Assembly: GCA_032622095.1 (NCBI GenBank)
Contig: CP136068.1
Span: 159,173,465 to 159,237,464, forward strand
Direction of reading: 5' to 3'
DNA from: Siphonodentalium dalli
Lineage: Eukaryota > Mollusca > Scaphopoda > Gadilida > Siphonodentaliidae
DNA length: 64,000 nucleotides
Below, in pieces: positions 63,389 to 64,000 of the stretch (the first letter of the stretch is position 1; the number at the start of each line of letters is the position of its first letter). The notes beneath the pieces were generated by a model, which did not search any database, was not told the origin of the DNA, and saw only the letters and a list, made by a program, of their open reading frames with translations. The position numbers and the translations under genes were made by a program.

Positions 63389-64000
63389 GATTAACAAATG
63401 TTCTTGTTAAAAATAAACTTATTAGCGAAAATAAATTTGAGTGTATAAAGGAAACAGTACAAATGCGTGGCAAGGTTCAGCGAAATAAATCATTTGGCAG
63501 ATCGCTTTATAGGCTATTACTTTTCCACAAAGTGCAACCACTTTTTATATATTGCATATCCGCCCAGTAGATAGGGTGATATTAACGTGAAACTGTGCGC
63601 ATCAATGTGCTCTTGAGTGACCATTGGATGTGTATAACACGTGTCACACATGTTCATACCGTCCTGTTTATGTGTCCACACTCGGTATTAACAAATTGTC
63701 TTGCTAAAAATAAACTCTAAGAAAAGAGTACAACTGCATGCCACAGTGCGGCGATATAAATCATTTAGCTGACCGGTTTATGCTGTTTTGATACAGCAAA
63801 TAAGCAATTACTCTTCATAAATTGCAACAATTTGAATGAATGGACACATACTCCGTTCACTAAAATAACAATTTACTTTATATTTTCAAGTGTGTATTCA
63901 TTTTTTATATATTGCATGTTCGCGTATTTGATAGAGTGATATTAACGTGAGACTGTCCCACCAGTATGTTCTTGAATGACAATTGGAGGTGTATAACACG
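63389..64000. repeat. Direct duplication of about 310-350 bp
   Basis: ATTAACAAATGTTCTTGTTAAA...TTTTTATATATTGCATATCC...GTGATATTAACGTGAAACTG...GTGTATAACACG (63389-63640) recurs as ATTAACAAATTGTCTTGCTAAA...GTGTATAACACG (63688-64000). It runs off the window's end. Confidence 0.75.
63412..63435 (+). terminator. Candidate polyadenylation signals
   Basis: AATAAA at 63412 and at 63430 are the first such hexamers after the stop at 62880. No cDNA evidence is available. They could instead belong to the AT-rich repeat that begins here. Confidence 0.3.

Overview
The window is invertebrate animal DNA: AT-rich, with large introns, many transposon remnants, minisatellites and perfect hairpins. Canonical GT-AG introns, SRCR and EGF modules, a nicotinic-type Cys-loop receptor, LINEs and Crypton recombinases point to a marine invertebrate, perhaps a lophotrochozoan. 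Sequence alone does not fix the phylum.

One plus-strand gene appears to fill almost the whole window (about 917-62880). I assembled it exon by exon from splice sites and reading phase. Its parts in order are: signal peptide (917-974); a six-cysteine SRCR domain over two exons (3566-3704, 3825-3973); three intact EGF exons (8985-9104, 13970-14089, 15199-15312) among degenerate EGF copies; a Thr-rich exon (24518-24862); and a 5.1-kb exon (26255-31371). That exon encodes about 92 copies of an 18-residue Thr/Asn/Asp/Pro mucin-like repeat and then runs, in frame and without an intron, into the N-terminal helix of a Cys-loop receptor. The rest of the receptor follows: a 45-nt exon (40643-40687), 46227-46330, the Cys-loop exon (53337-53564), the M1-M2 exon (54793-55085) and the M3-loop-M4 exon (62419-62880). 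Phases agree at every junction, and every junction from the signal peptide to the mucin exon is phase 1 except the one inside SRCR. The predicted product is a pentameric-type channel subunit carrying a huge glycosylated SRCR-EGF-mucin ectodomain. I know of no described receptor with this architecture. One 2-base length irregularity inside a small repeat in the last exon puts M4 out of frame in this assembly.

The introns are packed with secondary material. Intron 1 and the SRCR-EGF intron hold a fold-back element, LINE tails and tandem duplications. From 8.5 to 19.2 kb there is a duplicated EGF-plus-spacer unit, cut by a 3.65-kb insertion with TTAA at both ends and followed by a 2.9-kb element with CACTG ends. 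From 32 to 40.5 kb lies a minus-strand LINE split by a 5.1-kb element with long terminal inverted repeats and an internal satellite. Crypton tyrosine-recombinase remnants lie at 44.9-46.0 kb (minus) and 56.2-57.9 kb (plus). Minisatellites of 65, 30, 63 and 27 bp sit at 14.8, 47.7, 55.1 and 60.2 kb. No LTR retrovirus-like element, Polinton or CRISPR array was recognised.

The recurring theme is tandem duplication at exon edges. The mucin repeat contains the exon's own splice acceptor. The M2 exon's end and splice donor are repeated eight times, the Cys-loop exon's donor is copied downstream, and the stop-codon end is repeated in the 3' flank.
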